DNA of 7,944 nt, taken from NCBI GenBank assembly GCA_946403735.1, contig CAMJAZ010000055.1, positions 1-7,944 on the forward strand, given 5' to 3'. This document shows, piece after piece, positions 1 to 4,443 of the stretch. Under the pieces are notes generated by a model that ran no database searches, was not told where the DNA came from, and saw only the letters and a list, made by a program, of their open reading frames with translations. Each line of letters starts with the position of its first letter. Position 1 is the stretch's first letter. The position numbers and the translations under genes were made by a program. The stretch is from an uncultured Selenomonadales bacterium (GTDB lineage Bacteria; Bacillota; Negativicutes; Selenomonadales; Selenomonadaceae).

Positions 1-1
1 T

Positions 2-721
2 GGCTCTAGCACTTTAGCCGCCGCGTTGACAATGGACAAAGTTGCAACTAAGCGCCTTTTAATTTCAGCTGGCATTACGACGCCTAAGTTTGCCGTTTAT
101 GAAAAAAATGGTGATTGGGAAGTTATTGGGCAGAAAAATTTCCTGCAAGTTACAAACTATCCATTGCCAGCAATTTCCGCGCAGATTGAAAAAGAATTTG
201 GCTTGCCCGTCGTGATTAAAGCGCCTTCGCAAGGTTCAAGCATTGGCGTTTACATTGTCGAAAAGTCTGCAGACATTCGCCGCGCAGTTGAAGACGCTTT
301 TAAATTTGGCGATGAAATTTTAATTGAAGAGTTTATCAGCGGACGCGAATTGACGGTTTCCATTCTTCAAAACGGTACAATTCAAGCCTTACCAGTTATT
401 GAAATTACTACGACAACTGGGCGCTACGACTACGACACGAAGTACACTAAAGGCGCGTCGAAACATATTTGTCCCGCTGAATTGAGCGTGGAACTTACTG
501 AAAAAATTCAAGCTATGGCAGTTGCGGCTTTTAAAGTTTGTAAATGTTCGGGAATTGGGCGCGTCGATATGATGTTATCGGCTGAAAATGTTCCTTACGT
601 CATTGAAATAAATTCCGTACCAGGTATGACTGAAACGTCACTTGTACCAGATGCGGCACGTGCGGCTGGAATTGAGTTTCCTGACTTGTGCGAAAGAATT
701 TTGTTAGCGGCTAAATTTTAG
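2..721 (+). CDS. ddl: D-alanine--D-alanine ligase, 5'-truncated by window edge
   Basis: ATP-dependent cytoplasmic ligase that makes the D-Ala-D-Ala dipeptide for peptidoglycan precursors. The frame is open from base 2, and the first residues (GSSTLAALTMDKVATKRLL) already match the family's 'S...DK..K..L' segment, so the TTG at 26 is internal and not the start. Counting from base 2 there are 239 residues; the N-terminal ~70-80 are missing. ATP-grasp features: VVIKAPSQGSSIGV (about residues 70-83), EEF.SGRELT (109-118), and YDYDTKYTKG with the omega-loop Lys-Tyr typical of D-Ala-D-Ala rather than D-Ala-D-Lac enzymes. The Mg2+ and phosphate site residues follow: GRVD (Arg187, Asp189) and the EIN motif (Glu202, Asn204), then PGMTETSLVP. 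The stretch between GITTPKF and GLPVVIK seems longer than usual and contains a short sequence repeated at 4285-4306. The TAG stop overlaps the ribosome site of the next gene, so co-transcription is likely. Confidence 0.95.
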   Translation, partial: GSSTLAAALTMDKVATKRLLISAGITTPKFAVYEKNGDWEVIGQKNFLQVTNYPLPAISAQIEKEFGLPVVIKAPSQGSSIGVYIVEKSADIRRAVEDAFKFGDEILIEEFISGRELTVSILQNGTIQALPVIEITTTTGRYDYDTKYTKGASKHICPAELSVELTEKIQAMAVAAFKVCKCSGIGRVDMMLSAENVPYVIEINSVPGMTETSLVPDAARAAGIEFPDLCERILLAAKF

Positions 722-732
722 GGGTAAAAAAA

Positions 733-2205
733 TTGTTAGTTCACGAATTGATAAAGCGCGGGCGAGCGAATGATATTGCTATCGTCGACAATGGACGGCG
801 AATCACTTACGCTGAAGCCGCGCAGTCCATAAAAAAATTTCGCAATCATATGTACGCGCTTGGAATACGGCAAGGCGATCGTGTAGCGCTTTTTTCACGT
901 AACAGCGCCGAATTTATTTACACGTACTTAGCAGCGGCGTCACTTGGCGCAATTTGCGTACCGATAAATTTTCAGCTTAGTCACCGCGAAACGGCTTTCA
1001 TTCTGCGTGACGCTGGCATTAAACATATTTTGACGTACACACCGCTTGAACTTGATGAACATTTTGAAGACGGCGTCGAAATCATTCAGCATGACATTTT
1101 AACTTTTGCCGACGTTGACAGCGAAGTTGACGCGCCTGACCTTCCAGCCGACTTTGATTCAAATACGCCTTGCGCGATAATCTACACGTCAGGTACGACG
1201 GGAAATCCTAAAGGCGCTGTACTTTCCCATAAAAATCTTGTTCGCAACGTTGAACAAATTGACGTTATGAAATGTCAACGCGAAAATAAAGTTTTATGTG
1301 TCCTGCCGATGTATCACTGTTTCGGTTGGACGTGTTGTGTACTTTATACGTTGTACTGCGGCGCGGAAATTTACGTACTGCGAGCCTTCAAACACCGTGA
1401 AACAGTTGATTTAATTCGTGAGGAAGGCATAACCGATTTGTACGCCGTACCGTCAATTTATCGGTTGATAACGACGTTGGGGACGATTGACGACTTGAAA
1501 ACTGTACGCCTTGCAATGTGTAGCGGGACGACGTTGCCTTTGAAAGTTGCGCAGGACTTTGAAGAAAAATTTGATATAAAACTTTCCGAAGGTTACGGAC
1601 TTTCTGAAGCGTCACCGATTGTTACATTGACAGTTCCAGGCGAAGAGCGCGAAGGTTCAATAGGTAAAGTCATTCCCGATGAAGTTTTGGAAGTTATCGA
1701 CGCGCACGGAAATATTTTACCAGCTGGCGAAGTTGGGGAACTTTTAGTAAGTGGAGATAATGTAATGGTCGGTTACTGGAAAAATCCTGCGGCGACGGCT
1801 GAAGCGATTGACGATAAAGGCAGACTTCATACTGGCGACATTGTACGAATTGACGCGGACGGTTACGTTTACATTGTCAACCGCGTTAAAGATATGATTA
1901 TCAGCATGGGGGAAAATATTTATCCGCGTGAAGTCGAAGAAATTATTTACAAGTTCGACGGCATTAAAGACGCGGCGGTTGTCGGCGTTGAAGATAAACT
2001 GCGCGGACAAGCTGGCGCGTGTTTCTACGTCATGAAAGACGGCGCGGTTATGGATATTCGCGAGCTGAAAAAATTTCTGCAGAAAAATTTAGCGCTGTAC
2101 AAAATCCCGCGTGAATTTCATGAAGTTCAGGATTTGCCGCGCACATCTACTGGAAAAATTTCTAAGCGGAAAATCTTAGAAGAATTTTTAGGCGTGAAAG
2201 ATTAA
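733..2205 (+). CDS. AMP-dependent acyl-CoA synthetase (fatty-acid CoA ligase, FadD/LcfB-like)
   Basis: Class I adenylate-forming (ANL superfamily) enzyme, 490 residues, a normal length for a bacterial medium/long-chain fatty-acid CoA ligase. It activates a carboxylic acid to an acyl-AMP and transfers it to CoA in the cytoplasm or at the inner membrane face. Motifs in order: P-loop YTSGTTGNPKG (151-161), the LPMYHCFGW segment (191-199), EGYGLSE (286-292), HTGD with the ribose-binding Asp369, the hinge region NRVKDMI (383-389), and the C-terminal TSTGK with catalytic Lys475. The hinge is followed by SMGENIYP where SGGEN is usual, a mild deviation. The start is TTG at 733, eight bases after AGGGG (720-724), which overlaps the ddl stop; the 11-bp gap suggests an operon. 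The fatty-acid substrate is inferred; the motifs alone do not exclude another aryl or acyl acid. No clear intrinsic terminator follows. Confidence 0.9.
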   Translation: MLVHELIKRGRANDIAIVDNGRRITYAEAAQSIKKFRNHMYALGIRQGDRVALFSRNSAEFIYTYLAAASLGAICVPINFQLSHRETAFILRDAGIKHILTYTPLELDEHFEDGVEIIQHDILTFADVDSEVDAPDLPADFDSNTPCAIIYTSGTTGNPKGAVLSHKNLVRNVEQIDVMKCQRENKVLCVLPMYHCFGWTCCVLYTLYCGAEIYVLRAFKHRETVDLIREEGITDLYAVPSIYRLITTLGTIDDLKTVRLAMCSGTTLPLKVAQDFEEKFDIKLSEGYGLSEASPIVTLTVPGEEREGSIGKVIPDEVLEVIDAHGNILPAGEVGELLVSGDNVMVGYWKNPAATAEAIDDKGRLHTGDIVRIDADGYVYIVNRVKDMIISMGENIYPREVEEIIYKFDGIKDAAVVGVEDKLRGQAGACFYVMKDGAVMDIRELKKFLQKNLALYKIPREFHEVQDLPRTSTGKISKRKILEEFLGVKD

Positions 2206-2230
2206 ATTTTATGTGCCAAAAATTTTTATG

Positions 2231-2281
2231 ATTTTATCGAAAAGCGGCGTAAAACACCTTGCTTTAGCTATGGGGATATAA
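2231..2281 (+). pseudogene. Residual C-terminal codons of a tnpB-like transposon nuclease gene
   Basis: The reading frame ILSKSGVKHLALAMGI followed by TAA resembles the segment after the RDxNAAxNI motif in TnpB proteins, where a pattern like N-I-L-x-x-G-(L/V)-x-x-L closes the protein. Nothing of the RuvC or zinc-finger part is left upstream; the sequence switches at about 2206-2230 to the spacer after the acyl-CoA synthetase. The call depends mainly on context: a right-end hairpin of the IS200/IS605 type lies about 310 bases downstream in the same orientation. With only about 16 residues, chance resemblance cannot be excluded. Confidence 0.35.
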
Positions 2282-2310
2282 GCCGCAAACATTGATTTTT
2301 AGAATCACAT

Positions 2311-2594
2311 AGTTTAAAATAGAAACAGCGGTTAGCCTTCCGCTAAAAAATGATTTTAAAAACAACGGTTGAAACGAAACCGTTTAGGAGCAAGCACTCG
2401 CCCTTGCCGCAGCGTAGCACTTAGTGAACTATGACGGGTATAAAAGAAGTTTGCTGTACCTGCAGATATTGGAGGCTTTTTGTAAAACAAAAGTAGCCTG
2501 AAGGCGAAAGCTAGGAGCTATTGGCTAGTCCTTTGAGAATTAAGCTTGCTTAATTGCTCATAAATCCCCCGCCTTCTGGCGTGGGGAGTGTCAA
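2311..2594 (+). ncRNA. Candidate omega RNA (reRNA) of the IS605-type right end
   Basis: Consecutive pairings suggest a folded RNA on the plus strand. GTTTAAAAT (2312-2320) faces ATTTTAAAAAC (2353-2363) and encloses AGCGG/CCGCT (2327-2331, 2340-2344). AACGGTT/AACCGTT follows (2364-2370, 2378-2384), then AGGCTTTTTGT with ACAAAAGTAGCCT (2473-2499). AGGA and TCCT around 2513-2532 can also pair. GAG-AATTAAG, loop CTTG, CTTAATT-G-CTC spans 2535-2559, and the right-end hairpin lies at 2565-2586. TnpB guide RNAs derive from the 3' end of the element and read across the right end, so a guide here would start at 2595 (GATAATATTTC...). This is inferred from structure and position; no covariance evidence is available, and about 280 nt is long for such an RNA. 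Confidence 0.45.
2565..2586 (+). repeat. Right-end hairpin of IS200/IS605-type element
   Basis: Inverted repeat CCCCCGCC / GGCGTGGGG with a four-base TTCT loop, one internal mismatch (C opposite T) and a T-G wobble at the foot. TCAA lies five bases downstream. The position just before a TCAA end fits the subterminal hairpin recognised by Y1 transposases of this family. It has no following T-tract, so it is not a plus-strand intrinsic terminator. Confidence 0.6.
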
Positions 2595-2612
2595 GATAAT
2601 ATTTCATTGCTG

Positions 2613-2654
2613 GTTAAAGTAAACTAGTAACGAACAAATTGTCTACGTTATCAC
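2613..2654 (+). repeat. Direct repeat of the toxin start region; putative antisense antitoxin segment
   Basis: Bases 2632-2651 match 2823-2842, the start region of the small toxin-like gene, at 18 of 20 positions. A second block, GTTAAAGTAAAC at 2613-2624, matches 2809-2820 at 10 of 12. The spacer between blocks differs (7 versus 2 bases). Read on the plus strand, the two mismatches are U in place of C (2640, 2644), so an RNA made here could still pair along all 20 bases with the toxin mRNA start through two G-U wobbles. In the pAD1 par locus, antitoxin RNA II carries repeats of this kind on the far side of the toxin terminator. No convincing promoter is visible upstream. The alternative is a decayed second toxin copy. 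Confidence 0.5.
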
Positions 2655-2660
2655 AGGCGC

Positions 2661-2704
2661 AAAAAAAATCCCCCAAGACATCTCCACGAAAGATTCTTGG
2701 GGGA
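2661..2704 (-). terminator. Intrinsic terminator of the small toxin-like gene
   Basis: On the minus strand a perfect 10-bp stem (TCCCCCAAGA with TCTTGGGGGA, 2695-2704 and 2669-2678), extended by an inner ATCT/AGAT pairing, is followed directly by eight T residues (2661-2668). It lies 28 bases past the toxin stop. On the plus strand the same hairpin has no T-tract, so termination should be one-directional, unlike the shared bidirectional terminator described for par of pAD1. Confidence 0.85.
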
Positions 2705-2732
2705 GTGCGCTACTCAAGCGCCAAGCGATACG

Positions 2733-2837
2733 TTACCGCTCGTTATTATCGTCGAAGATAATGTCAATCAACTTGTTAATCAAGTGTGAAACGACACTCG
2801 CTCCGACTGTTAATATAAACAGGAACAAATCGTCCAC
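2733..2837 (-). CDS. Fst-like small hydrophobic peptide, putative type I toxin
   Basis: A 34-residue peptide reading MDDLFLFILTVGASVVSHLI then NKLIDIIFDDNNER. It has a GTG start at 2837-2835, eight bases after a strong GGAGGTGA site, and a TAA stop at 2735-2733. The layout resembles Fst of Enterococcus pAD1 (33 residues): a short N-terminus with an acidic residue and DLF, one hydrophobic membrane segment (about 4-28, amphipathic in the second half with His18, Asn21, Lys22, Asp25), and a charged, disordered tail. Fst-type toxins insert in the membrane and are held off by an antisense RNA that blocks translation. Support beyond the peptide is the dedicated ribosome site, a leader with alternative hairpins, a terminator 28 bases downstream, and a repeat of the start region beyond it. 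It is below usual ORF-length cut-offs. A non-toxin membrane peptide remains possible. Confidence 0.7.
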   Translation of the reverse strand: MDDLFLFILTVGASVVSHLINKLIDIIFDDNNER

Positions 2838-2842
2838 GTTAT

Positions 2843-2880
2843 TCACCTCCCTCCTGTTACCAGGATGGTTGGCGGTAACG
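2843..2880 (-). promoter_or_regulatory. Toxin mRNA leader with mutually exclusive hairpins over the ribosome site
   Basis: On the minus strand GTTACC (2879-2874) can pair with GGTAAC (2861-2856). The overlapping TCCTG-GTAA-CAGGA (2865-2852) forms a competing hairpin whose right arm takes in the first AGGA of the doubled Shine-Dalgarno tract AGGAGGGAGGTGA (2855-2843). Switching between the two could control ribosome access, as the 5' stem-loop does in Fst mRNA. On the plus strand the GTTACC/GGTAAC stem is followed after four bases by seven T residues (2884-2890), so it might also end an antisense transcript, though the stem is short. Confidence 0.45.
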
Positions 2881-2895
2881 TGATTTTTTTATTAT

Positions 2896-2911
2896 CGAAA
2901 AAATTTTTCGA
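2896..2911. promoter_or_regulatory. AT-rich inverted repeat and -10-like box upstream of the toxin-like gene
   Basis: TCGAAAAA and TTTTTCGA form a near-perfect palindrome around a single A between the toxin-like gene and the divergent PIN/TRAM gene. On the minus strand it runs into GATAAT (2897-2892), a five-of-six match to a -10 box about 55 bases before the toxin start. No good -35 is seen 16-18 bases further up, so the promoter assignment is tentative. The palindrome could be an operator or a DNA bend. Confidence 0.3.
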
Positions 2912-2971
2912 GCCGTAATTTTTAGGTTTTTTAATGCTAAACAGTATCGTCATTTTTTTTTCATAATACTA

Positions 2972-2980
2972 TGTTACACT
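2972..2980 (+). promoter_or_regulatory. Extended -10 promoter element for the PIN/TRAM gene
   Basis: TGTTACACT fits the extended -10 form TGnTAnanT and lies 28 bases before the GTG start, behind a run of nine T residues (2952-2960 region). A nearly identical TGTTACAAT precedes the GT41 gene at 4360. No -35 box close to consensus is seen, which fits extended -10 promoters. Confidence 0.45.
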
Positions 2981-3007
2981 GCAAAAATTATGAAAGGAGG
3001 TGAGATT

Positions 3008-4279
3008 GTGGATAAAGTGATGAAATTTTTCATAACGTTGACGATGGTTATAGCAGGCGGAGCGCTCCTCAAATGGGCAAGCCCGCTACTGGCAGAGCTT
3101 ATCGCTGTAGAATTTTTTCAAATGGACACGGGCATTTTCCGCTTAACGCTTGCAAGTTTAATCTTCATAATAATAGGCGCGGTACTTGGCGGAATTGCGG
3201 GCTGGTTCGTGTCACCATTTTGTATTCGTAAATTGGGCAACTTTACTGCATTTGTCGAAAAGCAACTTAGCAAAGTGCCGATTAACGATGTTATTGCTGG
3301 GACTATTGGTCTAGCATTGGGACTTATAATTGCGAATTTATTGGGCAACGCATTTTCACGAATTCCTGTCGTCGGTGATTACATTCCAATTATTTTTAGT
3401 ATAGTTTTTGGTTATCTCGGAATACGTTTGACTATCAAGAAACGCAAGGAATTTGCAAATGCGGTTGACTTTATGGCACGTCTTAAGGAAGCGTTAAAAA
3501 ATCGTGACGGCGACCGTAAGGCGAAGAAGGATGAAACTGAATCTGAAGTTGTCGAAAGTAATTCAGACGTACAAGTTGAGGTAGTTAGCGCGGAAAATCC
3601 TATTGAAACGCCCGCTGAAGATGTTCCGCACAAAGTTAGTTTAGTTAAAGTTAAGAAAAATAAAATTCCTACGGGGTCAGAAGATAAAAATTATAAACTC
3701 CTCGATACGAACGTTATAATTGACGGTCGAATTGCGGATATTTGCAAGACAGGATTTCTTGAAGGAAAGTTGCTTATTCCCGTGTTTGTCTTGGAAGAAT
3801 TGCAATATATAGCTGATTCGTCGGACAGCTTGCGGCGTGTACGTGGACGGCGTGGACTTGACGTACTGCAAAGGATTCGTGAAGATGAAACTTTAGAAGT
3901 CGAAGTGATGAACATTGACTTTGAAGACATTCACGGCGTTGATTCTAAGCTTGTACGTTTAGCACAAAAAGTTAATGGCAAAATTATCACGAACGATTAC
4001 AATCTTAACAAAGTTGCACAACTGCGCGGCGTTGAGGTTTTAAACATAAATGACCTTTCAAACGCCGTAAAGCCTGTTGTGATTCCTGGCGAAACAATGA
4101 AAGTTCAAGTTGTACGTGACGGCAAGGAACCTGGTCAAGGCGTAGCGTACCTTGAAGATGGTACAATGATTGTAATTGAGAATGGACATAGATATTTAAG
4201 CAGGACAATTTCAGTTGAAGTCACTTCCGCGTTGCAAACTTCTGCAGGCAGAATGATTTTCGCTAAACCTCGTGCATAA
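3008..4279 (+). CDS. YacL-like membrane protein with PIN nuclease and TRAM domains
   Basis: Membrane-anchored PIN/TRAM protein of 423 residues, the usual layout of Bacillus YacL; a nuclease acting on RNA is inferred from the domains, and the substrate is not established. Numbered from the GTG start, there are four hydrophobic segments (about 6-25, 42-68, 94-115, 124-142), a charged linker (about 150-225), the PIN domain (about 230-350) and a TRAM domain (about 358-420, PGETMKVQVVRDG...GQGVAYLEDGTMIVIE). The PIN acidic residues are in place: LLDTN (Asp233), EEL (Glu263/264), DSKLV (Asp312) and TNDYN (Asp330). The start is GTG at 3008: the sequence AAAGGAGGTGA (2993-3003) is a near-perfect ribosome site seven bases before it. 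Beginning at the ATG at 2990 would translate that site as MKGGE, so the longer version is rejected. The gene appears monocistronic, with an extended -10 upstream and a terminator downstream. Confidence 0.9.
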   Translation: MDKVMKFFITLTMVIAGGALLKWASPLLAELIAVEFFQMDTGIFRLTLASLIFIIIGAVLGGIAGWFVSPFCIRKLGNFTAFVEKQLSKVPINDVIAGTIGLALGLIIANLLGNAFSRIPVVGDYIPIIFSIVFGYLGIRLTIKKRKEFANAVDFMARLKEALKNRDGDRKAKKDETESEVVESNSDVQVEVVSAENPIETPAEDVPHKVSLVKVKKNKIPTGSEDKNYKLLDTNVIIDGRIADICKTGFLEGKLLIPVFVLEELQYIADSSDSLRRVRGRRGLDVLQRIREDETLEVEVMNIDFEDIHGVDSKLVRLAQKVNGKIITNDYNLNKVAQLRGVEVLNINDLSNAVKPVVIPGETMKVQVVRDGKEPGQGVAYLEDGTMIVIENGHRYLSRTISVEVTSALQTSAGRMIFAKPRA

Positions 4280-4284
4280 GGCTA

Positions 4285-4306
4285 AAAAATTTTCCTGCAA
4301 GTTACA
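4285..4306 (+). repeat. Short dispersed repeat shared with the ddl gene
   Basis: AAAAATTTTCCTGCAAGTTACA between the PIN/TRAM stop and its terminator matches the ddl coding sequence at about 134-154 over some 21 bases, differing by one extra T. Sixteen bases (TTTCCTGCAAGTTACA) are identical. In ddl the copy encodes KNFLQVT. Confidence 0.5.
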
Positions 4307-4338
4307 CGCTCTCAACTTAAGAGGGCGTTAATTTTTTT
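4306..4338 (+). terminator. Intrinsic terminator after the PIN/TRAM gene
   Basis: ACGCTCTC (4306-4313) pairs with GAGGGCGT (4321-4328), eight pairs with one T-G wobble and a seven-base AACTTAA loop. TAA and seven T residues (4332-4338) follow. It lies 27 bases past the stop codon and separates this gene from the GT41 gene. Confidence 0.85.
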
Positions 4339-4359
4339 CTACCACAATTTGCGGCTTTA

Positions 4360-4438
4360 TGTTACAATAACAACTTAGTTTGTAAAAAATCCTAAAAGAT
4401 AAAATCTAAACCCTAAAAACTAAAAAATTACACGGAGG
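4360..4438 (+). promoter_or_regulatory. Extended -10 promoter, A-rich leader and ribosome site of the GT41 gene
   Basis: TGTTACAAT at 4360-4368 is an extended -10 box (TGnTACAAT). A leader of about 70 bases follows, made mostly of A with repeated CTAAA units (4390-4428), which should stay unstructured. GGAGG (4434-4438) sits five bases before the ATG. The 164-bp gap between genes is filled by the short repeat, the terminator and this promoter region. Confidence 0.55.
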
Positions 4439-4443
4439 TTAAT

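Larger units (their letters stand above)
2231..2594 (+). mobile_element. IS200/IS605-type 3' remnant or non-autonomous element (right end at 2594)
   Basis: The right boundary is drawn from a strong hairpin at 2565-2586 (CCCCCGCC, loop TTCT, GGCGTGGGG) followed by AGTG and TCAA at 2591-2594. A GC-rich foot hairpin followed by GGGGAGTGTCAA is typical of IS200/IS605-family right ends, and TCAA is the right-end cleavage tetranucleotide known for IS608. No tnpA and no intact tnpB are present, so this is either a deletion remnant or a non-autonomous derivative (PATE-like) mobilised in trans. The left boundary is uncertain: a GCGGC/GCCGC pairing (2244-2248 with 2282-2286) could be a left-end hairpin or part of the RNA. 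These elements make no target duplication, so none is expected. Confidence 0.55.
2206..2989. other. 784-bp intergenic region: IS605-type remnant plus small toxin locus
   Basis: No long ORF lies here, but the stretch is densely structured. About 2206-2230 is a short AT-rich spacer after the acyl-CoA synthetase stop. About 2231-2594 carries the IS200/IS605-type 3' remnant and its hairpins. 2613-2660 holds a repeat of the toxin start region, 2661-2704 a minus-strand terminator, 2733-2837 the small toxin-like gene, 2844-2880 its leader hairpins, and 2890-2989 AT-rich promoter sequence shared by the divergent toxin and PIN/TRAM genes. Each part is listed separately. Confidence 0.85.

Noticed and set aside
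26..28. TTG at 26 as the ddl start codon
   Set aside because: The frame is open to the window edge, and upstream residues match the family. The protein would lack the N-terminal domain, so the gene is simply cut by the window.
1388..2010. Minus-strand ORFs opposite the acyl-CoA synthetase
   Set aside because: They are shadow frames of a well-conserved ANL enzyme, with no recognisable domain or ribosome site.
2243..2286. Riboswitch or stand-alone regulatory RNA based on the GCGGC/GCCGC pairing
   Set aside because: It lies downstream of one gene and far from the next start, matches no riboswitch class recognised here, and is better explained as part of the IS605-type remnant.
2368..2434. In-frame stretch reading about LKRNRLGASTRPCRSVALSEL as a tnpB tail
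   Set aside because: It is interrupted by stops upstream, has no start or ribosome site, and its resemblance to TnpB tails is too vague to claim.
2565..2586. Plus-strand intrinsic terminator of the acyl-CoA synthetase gene
   Set aside because: The stem is GC-rich but is followed by AGTGTCAAG, not a T-tract. The AGTG-TCAA context fits an IS200/IS605 right end better.
2614..2646. Second toxin ORF on the minus strand in the left repeat copy
   Set aside because: It reads VDNLFVTSLL then stops, starts with GTA rather than GTG, and has lost the GGAGG site. It is treated as an antisense repeat or a decayed copy.
2613..2842. CRISPR array
   Set aside because: There are only two repeat copies, with different internal spacing and a gene between them; nothing else suggests CRISPR.
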